Below, piece by piece: positions 24,863 through 32,572 of a DNA stretch of 64,000 bases (position 1 is its first letter; every line of letters starts with the position of its first letter). The DNA lies in the NCBI GenBank assembly GCA_009843505.1, contig VYDI01000028.1:248001-312000 (forward strand). The letters are read 5' to 3'. A program made the position numbers and the translations under genes. Source of the DNA: Holophagales bacterium. Lineage in GTDB: Bacteria; Acidobacteriota; Thermoanaerobaculia; Multivoradales; Multivoraceae. Below the pieces are notes generated by a model that did not search any database, was not told where the DNA came from, and saw nothing but the letters and a program-made list of their open reading frames with translations.

Positions 24863-26037
24863 GCCGCGGCTTCCTCCAGGCAGTGAGCGAGGATCCCCAC
24901 GGCCCGCTCGATCTCCGGGTCGTGGACCACGAGGGGCGGCAGCATCCGGATGCTGTGGGGACGGGGCGCGTTGACGATCAGGCCGTTCTCCAGGCAACGG
25001 GTCACGACATCGGGCGCGTCCGGCGTGCACTCGATCGCCGTCATCAGTCCCTGGCCCCGCACCTCGGTGACCAGACCGCCGGCGCTGAGCTGACCGAGCA
25101 GGGCGCGCAGGTACTCGCCCGCGCGGACCACCCGCTCGAGGAAGTCCGCTTCGAACACCGTCTCGAGCACGGCCCGGACCGCGGCGCTGGCGAGCGGGTT
25201 GCCGCCGAAGGTGGTGCCGTGGGTGCCCGGCACGAGAGCCGAAGCGACCCCGCCGCGCGCCAGCACGGCGCCCACCGGAACGCCGCCGCCGAGCCCCTTG
25301 GCCAGCGTCACGATGTCCGGTTCGAGGCCGTAGTGCTGGAAGCCGTAAGCGTGGCCGAGGCGGCCGATCCCGGTCTGCACCTCGTCGAGAATGAACAGGG
25401 CGCCGCGTTCACGGCAGAGCGCCTGCAGGCCCTCGAGATAGCCCTCCGGCGGCTCGATCACGCCGGCCTCGCCCTGGATCGCCTCGATGAGGACCGCGCA
25501 GGTGCTGCCGTCGATCTCGCCGGCCGCCGCGTCCAGGTCGCCAAAGGGCACGGACGCAAAACCTCCCGGGAGGGGGCCGAAGCCCACCTGGTAGGCGGGC
25601 GTGGCGGTCGCCGCCAAAGCCCCCAGAGTACGGCCGTGGAAGCCGCCCTCCGCGGTGACGATGCGATGCCGGTCCCCCGAGCCGTCGCGGTCGTAGGCGT
25701 AACGCCGGGCCAGCTTGATCGCGGCTTCGACCGCCTCGGCGCCGCTGTTGCAGAAGAAGGCGCGCTGGAGCAGACCGTTCGTGGCCTCCACCAGTAACTC
25801 GCCCGCCCGCTCCTGTTCCCGGATACGGAACAGGTTCGAGACGTGCAGGTAGCGCCCGGCCTGGCGGGTGATCGCCTCGGTCAGGGCCGGGTGATTGTGG
25901 CCCAGGGACGAAACCGCGATGCCCGCCAGGAAGTCGAGGTACTCGCGGCCCTGGGTGTCCCACAGGCGCACTCCGTCGCCGTGGCTGAACGCCACCGGCG
26001 CCCGCTTGTAGTTTGCGAACAGGCTGTCCTCGGTCAT
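24859..26037 (-). CDS. argD: Acetylornithine aminotransferase
   Basis: Class III PLP aminotransferase of 392 residues that converts N-acetylglutamate semialdehyde to N-acetylornithine. Landmarks are FFCNSGAEAVEAAIKLAR, the aspartate-containing FILDEVQTGIGRLG and the PLP lysine in VTLAKGLGGGVPVGA, with THGTTFGGNPLA at the dimer interface. The ATG overlaps the argB stop (ATGA). Position between argB and argH fixes the pathway role; ArgD enzymes often also act in lysine synthesis (succinyl-DAP aminotransferase). Confidence 0.94.
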   Translation of the reverse strand: MTEDSLFANYKRAPVAFSHGDGVRLWDTQGREYLDFLAGIAVSSLGHNHPALTEAITRQAGRYLHVSNLFRIREQERAGELLVEATNGLLQRAFFCNSGAEAVEAAIKLARRYAYDRDGSGDRHRIVTAEGGFHGRTLGALAATATPAYQVGFGPLPGGFASVPFGDLDAAAGEIDGSTCAVLIEAIQGEAGVIEPPEGYLEGLQALCRERGALFILDEVQTGIGRLGHAYGFQHYGLEPDIVTLAKGLGGGVPVGAVLARGGVASALVPGTHGTTFGGNPLASAAVRAVLETVFEADFLERVVRAGEYLRALLGQLSAGGLVTEVRGQGLMTAIECTPDAPDVVTRCLENGLIVNAPRPHSIRMLPPLVVHDPEIERAVGILAHCLEEAAA

Positions 26038-26933
26038 GACAGGTCTACTCCCTGAATCAGGCTCTGCTGGGTTGCGGGCTTGATCATCGTTCCGATGCCG
26101 CCTTCGGTGAAGAGTTCCACCAGAAGCCCGTGCGGTTCGCCGGCGGCGACGATGTGGGCGCTCCCGACTCCGGCCTCGATGGCGCTGAGGCAGGCGCGCA
26201 CCTTCGGCACCATGCCCGCGGACACGACGCCGGAGTCGATCAGCTCCTTGGCTTCGGCGGGGGTGAGCCGCGACCGGAACGCGCCGTTATCGTTGATCCC
26301 GCGCACGTCGGTCAGGAGCAGGAGCTTCTCCGCCCCCACTTCGGCCGCGAGCGCCGCGGCCGCGGTATCGGCGTTGACGTTGTAGGTCTGGCCGCCCGGC
26401 CCCACGCCGAGCGAACCGATCACCGGGACGTAGCCGGAGTTCGTGAGCTGGTCGAGCAGCGTCGTGTCGACCTTCTCGATCTCGCCGACGAATCCGAGTT
26501 CGTCCGCCCGCGCGTGAGGACGCACCCGCAGCAGGTCGCCGTCCTTGCCCGTCAGGCCGACGGCGCGGCCGCCGGCCCGCTGGATCATGCCCACCAGGCG
26601 CTTGTTCACCGAACCGCCGAGTACCATCTCGACGACCCGCATCGTGTCCTCGTCGGTGACCCGGAGGCCGTCGACGAAGCGGGGCTCGATACCCATCGTC
26701 TGGAGCATCGTTGTGATCTCGGCGCCGCCGCCGTGGACCAGCATCGGGCGCAAGCCGGCGCTCCGCAACAGCACGAGATCCTCGATCAGGGTGCCGAACT
26801 TCTCGCCCGCCATCGCGCGGCCGCCGTACTTGATGACGACGCGCTTGCCACGCCAAGCCGACGCGTAGCGCAGCGCCGACGCCATCTCCTGGCCCAGATC
26901 CCGCTCTGCTTTCATCGTCGCGTCCGTCCTCAA
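26034..26933 (-). CDS. argB: Acetylglutamate kinase
   Basis: Amino-acid kinase of up to 299 residues that phosphorylates N-acetylglutamate. The nucleotide-binding start VVIKYGGRAM, the HGGGAEIT loop, the substrate segment GLRVTDEDTMRVVEMVL and NVNADTAAAALA are intact. The TTG at 26933 overlaps the argJ stop as TTGA; an ATG at 26915 with GAGG about 12 bases upstream is the alternative and would shorten the protein by six residues. An N-terminal helix precedes the kinase fold, a trait associated with arginine-inhibited hexameric forms, so feedback inhibition is possible. Confidence 0.94.
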   Translation of the reverse strand: MRTDATMKAERDLGQEMASALRYASAWRGKRVVIKYGGRAMAGEKFGTLIEDLVLLRSAGLRPMLVHGGGAEITTMLQTMGIEPRFVDGLRVTDEDTMRVVEMVLGGSVNKRLVGMIQRAGGRAVGLTGKDGDLLRVRPHARADELGFVGEIEKVDTTLLDQLTNSGYVPVIGSLGVGPGGQTYNVNADTAAAALAAEVGAEKLLLLTDVRGINDNGAFRSRLTPAEAKELIDSGVVSAGMVPKVRACLSAIEAGVGSAHIVAAGEPHGLLVELFTEGGIGTMIKPATQQSLIQGVDLS

Positions 26934-28132
26934 CTGATGTAGCTGGCGTTGATCTCGATGTAGCCCTCGGAGAGGTCGCAGGTCCAGACCGTCCAGCGAC
27001 CCCCGCCGAGCGCGAGATCAACCTCGAGCACCGTGTGGTCCGCGAGCATCGTCCGGGCCAGGCCCTCGAGGTTGTCGCTCACGCCCAGACCGTCCCGCAC
27101 GACCTCGACCCGCTCGCCGTCGGCCAGCACCGCGATGCCGATCCGCTGCTCGACGATGTCGACTCCCGCGCGGCCGATCGCTCCCATGAAGCGGCCCCAG
27201 TTCGGCTGGCCGGAACGGTAGGCCGTCTTGACCAGGGGCGAGTTGGCGATCGTGTTCGCGACCTGCCGGGCCGCGGCGTCGGTGCGCGCGCCCTTCACCC
27301 GGATCTCGATCACCCGGTTCGCTCCCTCGGCGTCGGCGATCAGGGCGACCGCGAGCCGGCCGAGCACACGTTGCAGGCCGGCCGTGAAGCCCTCCAGGTC
27401 GTCCGCAGACTCGGCCTCGACGCCGGCAGCGCCGTTGGCAAGCAGCAGGATGCAGTCGTTCGTGCTCGTGTCGCCGTCGACCGTGATGCTGTTGAAGGTC
27501 GGCTCCACCGCCGTTCGCAGGGCGAGGTCGAGCGCCGCCGGCGACGCCTTCACGTCCGTCGTGACGAAGGCCAGGGTCGTCGCCATGTCCGGAGCCATCA
27601 TCCCGGCCCCCTTCGCAATCCCGCCGATCGTCACCTCGCCTCCGGCGAGGCTTACCTTCTCGACCTTGATCTTCGGCCGGGTGTCCGTCGTCAGGATCCC
27701 CTCCGCCGCCGACACGCCGCCCCCCGGGCTGAGTTCGGTCGCCGCCTGGTCGATGCCGGCGAGCACGGTCGGCATCGGCATGGGGACGCCGATCACGCCG
27801 GTCGAGGCCACCAGGACATGACCCGGGTCCATGTCGAGCGCCGCGCCGGCCCGCTCCGCCATCGCCCGGGTGTCGGCCAGGCCCGGCTCACCCGTGCAGG
27901 CGTTCGCGTTGCCGCTGTTCGCCACGATCGCTCGCGCCCGGCCGCCCGCCAGGACCTCGCGGCAGTAGAGCAGGGGCGCGGCCTGGATCTGGTTGCGGGT
28001 GAAAACGGCCGCCAGGGTCGACGGCTCGGCGGCGGTCGAAGCGATGATCGAGAGATCCAGCCGCCTCTTCTTCAGGCCGCAATGCACGCCGGCGGCAACG
28101 AAGCCCCGGGGGGCGGTGACGCCGCAGGTCAC
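26930..28132 (-). CDS. argJ: Glutamate N-acetyltransferase (ornithine acetyltransferase)
   Basis: ArgJ of 400 residues recycles the acetyl group from acetylornithine to glutamate. The self-cleavage site is in GAGMMAPDMATTLAF, where the Thr after MA becomes the nucleophile of the beta chain. GVTAPRGFVAAGVHCGLKK at the N-terminus and the terminal EINASYIS are family features. The start is GTG at 28132, just inside the boundary of a duplicated argC tail: that tail's TGA overlaps this GTG (GTGA), which looks like the ancestral coupling site. A single ArgJ makes a separate ArgA/ArgE route unnecessary. Confidence 0.94.
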   Translation of the reverse strand: MTCGVTAPRGFVAAGVHCGLKKRRLDLSIIASTAAEPSTLAAVFTRNQIQAAPLLYCREVLAGGRARAIVANSGNANACTGEPGLADTRAMAERAGAALDMDPGHVLVASTGVIGVPMPMPTVLAGIDQAATELSPGGGVSAAEGILTTDTRPKIKVEKVSLAGGEVTIGGIAKGAGMMAPDMATTLAFVTTDVKASPAALDLALRTAVEPTFNSITVDGDTSTNDCILLLANGAAGVEAESADDLEGFTAGLQRVLGRLAVALIADAEGANRVIEIRVKGARTDAAARQVANTIANSPLVKTAYRSGQPNWGRFMGAIGRAGVDIVEQRIGIAVLADGERVEVVRDGLGVSDNLEGLARTMLADHTVLEVDLALGGGRWTVWTCDLSEGYIEINASYIS

Positions 28133-28184
28133 GGAAACACCGGTATGGCTGAGAGACCAGTGGTCTCAGGAAGATCGAACATCA
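28129..28184 (-). pseudogene. Ghost copy of the argC 3' end
   Basis: Bases 28133-28184 are a perfect 52-bp copy of 28228-28279, the last 17 codons of argC. In this copy the frame also ends in a stop (CCG TGA) that overlaps the argJ GTG start. It is not connected to argC: the 43 bases between the copies (28185-28227) hold a 14-base palindrome GTTTTGCGCAAAAC (28202-28215) and only a short argC-like match, CATGTTTTGC (28199-28208). Confidence 0.8.
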
Positions 28185-28223
28185 GCAGGCAACAGGGCCA
28201 TGTTTTGCGCAAAACCAGGCTAT

Positions 28224-29264
28224 TCATGGAAACACCGGTATGGCTGAGAGACCAGTGGTCTCAGGAAGATCGAACATCACATTCATGTTTTGCACCGCCT
28301 GACCGGCGGCTCCCTTGACGAGGTTGTCGAGCGCCGCGAACACGACCGCGAGCCCGCGCTCGGCATCGACGCGGACGGCGAGGTCGCAGTAGTTGGAGCC
28401 CAGGGTGGCCTTCGTCTGGGGCAGCGCCGAACCGGTCAGCACCCGCACGAAGGGCTCGCTGGCATAGCGATCGAGGTACGCCGCTTCGAGCTCATCGCGG
28501 CTCGGCGGCGCGGTCATCGGCACGTAGCAGGCGGCGAGGATGCCGCGAGTCATCGGCACGAGGTGGGGCGAGAAGAACACCCGGGGCGTCTCGCCTGCGG
28601 CGGCCAGTTCCTGCTCGATCTCGGGCTGGTGGCGATGAGCGCCCGAACCGTAGGGTCTCAGGTTCTCGTTCAACTCCGAGTACTGGTAGCCGTCCCGAGC
28701 GTTCCTGCCCGCGCCCGAGACGCCGGACTTCGCGTCGATCACCACCGCGCCGTCCACCCGGCCGCCGAACCTCTCGAAGAGCGGCTTGAGCGCCAGGGCC
28801 GAGGCGGTCGGATAACAGCCGGGATTGGCGACGAGGCGCGCTCCGGCCACCCCTGAGCGGTGCCACTCCGTCAAGCCATAGACCGCCTCCGCGAGCAGGG
28901 CCGCTGCCGTGTGCTCGCTGCCGTACCAGCGCCGGTAGGCCGACGGGCTCCGGAGCCGGAAGTCCGCGCCGATGTCGACGACCCTGGCTCCGGTCTCGAG
29001 CAACCGGCCCGCGGCGCCAAGCGCCTCACCATGCGGCAGGGCCAGGAACACGACGTCGGTGGCGTCTCCCAGGCGATCCCAGTCCGTCTCCACCAGGTCG
29101 GCGGCGACGGCGGCCCTCAGGTGAGGGAAGACGTCACTGGCGGAGCGGCCCGCCTGGCGACCCGCCGCGAGCGCACCAAGCTCCACTTCCGGGTGGCCGT
29201 GCAACCACCGGACGAGTTCTGCTCCACTGTAGCCGGACGCCCCGGCGATCGCAGCCCGAATCAC
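28224..29264 (-). CDS. argC: N-acetyl-gamma-glutamyl-phosphate reductase
   Basis: NADPH-dependent reductase of 346 residues, third step of arginine synthesis. The N-terminal nucleotide loop GASGYSGAELVRWL, the catalytic cysteine in VANPGCYPTA and SGVSGAGR are intact, and the C-terminal DNLVKGAAGQAVQNMNVMF is standard. The start is GTG at 29264. First gene of argCJBDHR, with a candidate ARG box 26-43 bases upstream. Its final 17 codons are duplicated downstream, which separates it from argJ by 91 bases although all other junctions in this operon overlap. Confidence 0.95.
   Translation of the reverse strand: MIRAAIAGASGYSGAELVRWLHGHPEVELGALAAGRQAGRSASDVFPHLRAAVAADLVETDWDRLGDATDVVFLALPHGEALGAAGRLLETGARVVDIGADFRLRSPSAYRRWYGSEHTAAALLAEAVYGLTEWHRSGVAGARLVANPGCYPTASALALKPLFERFGGRVDGAVVIDAKSGVSGAGRNARDGYQYSELNENLRPYGSGAHRHQPEIEQELAAAGETPRVFFSPHLVPMTRGILAACYVPMTAPPSRDELEAAYLDRYASEPFVRVLTGSALPQTKATLGSNYCDLAVRVDAERGLAVVFAALDNLVKGAAGQAVQNMNVMFDLPETTGLSAIPVFP
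28228..28279 (-). repeat. Direct repeat copy within the argC 3' end
   Basis: The argC-fused copy of the 52-bp repeat; period 95 bp to the ghost copy at 28133-28184. Each copy contains the odd palindrome GAGACCA-G-TGGTCTC. Confidence 0.95.
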
Positions 29265-29274
29265 AAGGCCGCGA

Positions 29275-29307
29275 ATAGTACACCACTTTGGCGAAAACTT
29301 ATTCGCC
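29275..29307 (-). promoter_or_regulatory. Candidate ARG box and -10 element before argC
   Basis: GGCGAAAACTTATTCGCC (29290-29307) is an 18-base palindrome with perfect 6-base arms around an AT-rich centre, the size and GAA...TTC pattern of ArgR operators. On the minus strand TACTAT (complement of 29275-29280) is a plausible -10, which would place the box over the -35 region so that bound ArgR blocks the promoter. It fills most of the 57 bases between the rhomboid stop and argC. Confidence 0.6.
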
Positions 29308-29321
29308 TGGCGACAAATCGG

Positions 29322-30167
29322 TCAGAACGACCAGGAGAGGAACGAGAGCGGTACCGCCAGCAGTGAGACGACGAGCAGGACGAGGGCGGTCAGAACCTGC
29401 CCAGGACGCTCTTCCGTGTTCGGACCGTAGCGGCTCGCCAGCAGGTATCCCCCGGCCAGCCCGCCGAGATGAGCCCAGTTGTCGATCCCGGGAATCAGCA
29501 GGCCGAACAGAACCAGCGGTATCGCCATCCCCATCACCTGCCTCATGAACATCCGCCCGCCGGTCTGCCGCGAGTAGCAGATCAACGCTCCCAGCCAGCC
29601 GAACACGGCCGCCGAAGCGCCCAGGGTCACGCTGTTGCGGTTGGCGAACGGCATCCACGGCGCCACCACCGGCATGGCGCTGGTCACCAGGAAGCCCATC
29701 GCCGAGGAGAGCAGGTAGATGATCGCCGCGCGGGGCACGCCGAAGAGCCGGGCCATGACCGGCCCGAGCTGATGGACCCAGTACATGTTGAAGGCGATGT
29801 GGAGCAGGCCGCCGTGCAGCCAGCCGGCGCTCAGGATGGTCCACCAGCGGCCGTAGTCGAAGACGATCAGCGCGCCGCTCGCTCCGAGCCGGACGCCGAC
29901 CTCGATGTCCGGCGCCAGGAAACCGAAGCCGAGTTGCGTGTTGACCCGGCCAGGGGCCATCAGAAGTTCCAGCACGAAGATGACGACGCAGATGCCGATC
30001 ACGACGGTGGAAAAAACCGCCTCGTTGCCGAGGTTCTGCAGGGCGCGCGAGAACCCGAACAGGCTGGGCCGGGTCCGGCCGCAGTTCCAGCAGCGCTCGT
30101 CCTGCACGCCGACGAGCCGGCCGCAGCCGGGGCAGACGACGGAGCCTGTCTTCTGGCGCTCGAACAT
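29322..30167 (-). CDS. Rhomboid-family intramembrane protease with zinc ribbon
   Basis: Membrane protein of 281 residues. The first about 35 residues hold a cytoplasmic zinc ribbon (CPGCG and CWNCG). Six or so membrane helices follow. The catalytic serine is in TLGASAAVFG and the catalytic histidine in NWAHLGGLAGG; the HGGLLHIAFNMYWVHQLG segment supplies the oxyanion-side His/Asn. This is a complete serine-protease rhomboid, cutting membrane substrates within the bilayer; the substrate is unknown. The start overlaps the xseB stop by one base (TGATG, 30165-30169). Confidence 0.92.
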   Translation of the reverse strand: MFERQKTGSVVCPGCGRLVGVQDERCWNCGRTRPSLFGFSRALQNLGNEAVFSTVVIGICVVIFVLELLMAPGRVNTQLGFGFLAPDIEVGVRLGASGALIVFDYGRWWTILSAGWLHGGLLHIAFNMYWVHQLGPVMARLFGVPRAAIIYLLSSAMGFLVTSAMPVVAPWMPFANRNSVTLGASAAVFGWLGALICYSRQTGGRMFMRQVMGMAIPLVLFGLLIPGIDNWAHLGGLAGGYLLASRYGPNTEERPGQVLTALVLLVVSLLAVPLSFLSWSF

Positions 30168-30487
30168 CAGAACGGGATGTCGTCCTGGTCGTCAGCCGAC
30201 GCGGGCTGCGTGGCGGGAGACTCGGCCTCCGGTGCCTCCGGCGCTGCGGCTTCCGAATCCGCCCCGTCTTCCTCGATCTGTTCGACGATCTGCCGGACCT
30301 CGACCTCGGCCCGGCGGATCTTCTTTCGGCAGACCTCGAGCAACTGCGCCGCCCGGCCCAGTTCGCGGCCCAGCTGATCGACGTCGATCTCGTCGCCCTC
30401 GATCCGCCGGAGCACGCTCTCGAGTTCCTCCATCGCTTCGCTGAAGCTCAGTTCGGCCACGTCGCCACCGGCCCGGTCGTCGCTCAT
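30167..30487 (-). CDS. xseB: Exonuclease VII small subunit with SSB-like C-terminal tip
   Basis: Small helical subunit of exodeoxyribonuclease VII, 106 residues. Residues about 12-75 form the XseB helical hairpin (SFSEAMEELESVLRRIE, LEVCRKKIRRAEVEV). Usual length is about 75-85; here an extra acidic, Pro/Ala-rich disordered tail (about 76-106) ends in ADDQDDIPF. That terminal DDIPF is the same as the tip of single-strand binding protein (SSB), which recruits RecQ, RecO, PriA, ExoI and others. The tail's function is inference; the sequence is plain. The start overlaps xseA (ATGA) and the stop abuts the rhomboid start. Confidence 0.93.
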   Translation of the reverse strand: MSDDRAGGDVAELSFSEAMEELESVLRRIEGDEIDVDQLGRELGRAAQLLEVCRKKIRRAEVEVRQIVEQIEEDGADSEAAAPEAPEAESPATQPASADDQDDIPF

Positions 30488-31926
30488 GCCGTCTCCTTGC
30501 CGGCCGCGGGGCGAGAATCGACGGTGCTCGCCAACGTGCCGTCGGCGAGCCGGGTACGAAGTTCGGCGCCCGCCGCCACCTCCGACGCCCGCCGCACGAG
30601 TCCGCCATCGGCGCGCCGGGTCACGCTGAAGCCCCGCGCGAGCGTCCGCTCCGGCGAGAGCTGCTCGCACAATCGGCCGTGCGCCTCCAGGCGTTCGGCC
30701 GCCCGGCCCACCGGCTTGAGCGCGTTCCGGACCAGACCATCGCGGCGGACCTCTTCCTGCCGGCTTGCCGCCGCGACGCGCCGTTCGGCGGCCGTCCGCG
30801 CCCGGTTCGCCGCCAGCCGGCACTCCACCGTCCGCGACGACAGCGCTCTCCCGGCCGCCCGCCCCAGATCGCGCCGGAGGGCCCGGCACTCGGCGATGCG
30901 ATTCCTGAGCAGGGCGCGACTCGGAGACACGAGCCGCGGCGGGAGGGAGGAAACCCGGTGCCTCGCGGCGCGCAGGAGGTCCGTGGCCTGCCGCGCGAGG
31001 GCCCGGCCCGCCTCTTCGACCCGGTACGCCGCCTCTCCGACCCTGCCGGCCAGGAACTCGGCCGCTTCCGTCGGGGTCTTGCAGGAGGTGTGGGCGACGA
31101 CGTCCGCGATCGACACGTCGATCTGGTGGCCGACGCCGCAGATGACCGGCACCGGCGACCGTGCCACCGCGCGCGCCACGCGGCGGCTGTCGAACGTGGC
31201 CAGGTCGGAGCGCGATCCACCGCCTCGAATCAGCGCGATCGCATCGAGCCGACGGCCGCCGCGCGCGAAGGCGCCGAGCAGATTGAAGGCGCGATCGATC
31301 TCCGCCTCCGCCGCCGCTCCCTGAACCGCCGAATGGACCAGGTACACGCGAAAGCCCAGGCCGGAGTTGACCAGGGTGTCGAGAAAGTCGTGGTAGGCGG
31401 CACTCCCCTCGGACGTGATGAGCCCGATCTCGAGCGGAGCCGGCGGCAACGCCAGCTTCTTGTTGCGCTCGAGCAGACCATCGGCCTCCAGCGCCCGGAG
31501 CGTCTCGCGGCGCCGCTTCTCGAGCGCGCCGAGCGAGAAGAGCGGATCGACCTCGCGCACCGTGAACTGAAGCCGGCCGCCGCCCGGCCAGAACTCGGGC
31601 CGGCCGCAGCAACGCAGCACGACGCCTTCGGCCAGTTCGACCCCGGCCTCGCGCAGCTCGGCCTCCGTGACGGCGCGCTCATCCGCCCAGAGCACGCAGT
31701 CGAGCTTGGCCTGGATCCGGTCGCCGCGGCCCTTCTCGATCAGCTCGAAGTAGAGCTGGCCCCTGGCCGCCGATCGCAGCCGCTGGACTTCCCCGGCGAC
31801 CCATACCGCGGGGTAGGCATCGGCGAGCACGCCCTTCATCTCCCAGGCGAACTCGGAGACGGTGTAGGTGCCGGCCGGCAGTTCGGAATCGAGGCGGTTC
31901 AACTCGCGCGGCCTGGGACGGCTCAA
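30484..31926 (-). CDS. xseA: Exonuclease VII large subunit
   Basis: Catalytic subunit of ExoVII, 480 residues, degrading single-stranded DNA from both ends. The N-terminal OB fold (TVSEFAWEMKGVLADAYPAV, GQLYFELIEK) precedes the nuclease domain with IGLITSEGSAAYHDFL, ALIRGGGSRSDLATFD and VGHQIDVSIADVVA; a long Arg/Ala-rich coiled region precedes LARGFSVTRR. The start is taken as TTG at 31926 because it overlaps the upstream stop as TTGA (31923-31926); the frame is open 17 codons further but inside the previous gene. Confidence 0.93.
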   Translation of the reverse strand: MSRPRPRELNRLDSELPAGTYTVSEFAWEMKGVLADAYPAVWVAGEVQRLRSAARGQLYFELIEKGRGDRIQAKLDCVLWADERAVTEAELREAGVELAEGVVLRCCGRPEFWPGGGRLQFTVREVDPLFSLGALEKRRRETLRALEADGLLERNKKLALPPAPLEIGLITSEGSAAYHDFLDTLVNSGLGFRVYLVHSAVQGAAAEAEIDRAFNLLGAFARGGRRLDAIALIRGGGSRSDLATFDSRRVARAVARSPVPVICGVGHQIDVSIADVVAHTSCKTPTEAAEFLAGRVGEAAYRVEEAGRALARQATDLLRAARHRVSSLPPRLVSPSRALLRNRIAECRALRRDLGRAAGRALSSRTVECRLAANRARTAAERRVAAASRQEEVRRDGLVRNALKPVGRAAERLEAHGRLCEQLSPERTLARGFSVTRRADGGLVRRASEVAAGAELRTRLADGTLASTVDSRPAAGKETA

Positions 31927-32471
31927 TGAAAGCCCTTGAGCTCGGCCACGGATTCCATCGGAATCGCCTCGGCCCACTCCAGGGCGTTCTTGTCGCCGAT
32001 CGTCAGCTTGTCCAGGAACTGGCGCGCCTCGTCGCGATGGGTGAACAGCCGCCAGATGAAGGTGTGGCCGGCCGGCGCGGTGAAGTAGGTGTAGTTACGC
32101 ATCCCCTCGCTCAGGTCGAAGCCGAGATCCGATTCGCCGTTGACGCCGACGCAGGCCATGGCGATCGCCCGGTACGCGAGCGCGAGCGCCTTCAGCGGCT
32201 CCTCGAAGTCCGACAGCTCCTCACGCGAGAGCGGGGAGTGGAAGAGGGCGACCTTCGAACCGTCCTCCTCGGCGAGCAGGTTGTACGGCACGTCCGACCG
32301 ATCCAGGGCGTCCCGCGTCTCGCTGGTCATGACGAAGACGTCGTCCGTGTCCTCGACCTTGTAGGCGATCGCGAACGTATCCGAGTCCAGGCCCCCGAAC
32401 GACTCGGCGAGGATGCCCTCATCCTCGATCGTGAAGTAGAAGAGGCGGGAGATCATCCGACGGGTAGCCAT
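31923..32471 (-). CDS. Unrecognised 182-residue protein upstream of xseA
   Basis: I do not recognise this family. The chain is acidic, lacks a signal peptide and membrane segments, and begins MISRLFYFTIEDEGILAESF; a conserved-looking C-terminal half includes FIWRLFTHRDEARQFLDKL. Coding signs are good: AGGAG ten bases before the ATG, consistent codon bias and a TTGA overlap with xseA. It has a single cysteine and no obvious catalytic motif. Position suggests it is translated with ExoVII, but no function can be assigned. Confidence 0.75.
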   Translation of the reverse strand: MATRRMISRLFYFTIEDEGILAESFGGLDSDTFAIAYKVEDTDDVFVMTSETRDALDRSDVPYNLLAEEDGSKVALFHSPLSREELSDFEEPLKALALAYRAIAMACVGVNGESDLGFDLSEGMRNYTYFTAPAGHTFIWRLFTHRDEARQFLDKLTIGDKNALEWAEAIPMESVAELKGFH

Positions 32472-32572
32472 GGGTGTTCAACTCCTGGTCGGCCGTAGCG
32501 GCCGAGCGGGCGCGAATCCTACCGGATTAGCGCCTTCGCCGGGGGTTCGCGGGCCCGCCGGCGGCGTGTCGT

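Noticed and set aside
28202..28215. GTTTTGCGCAAAAC palindrome as a second ARG box before argJ
   Set aside because: It lacks the GAA...TTC half-site pattern and 18-base size seen at 29290-29307; kept only as part of the duplication spacer.
28133..28279. 52-bp repeats as transposon ends or target-site duplication
   Set aside because: Direct rather than inverted, too long for a target duplication, and only 43 bp apart with no transposase.
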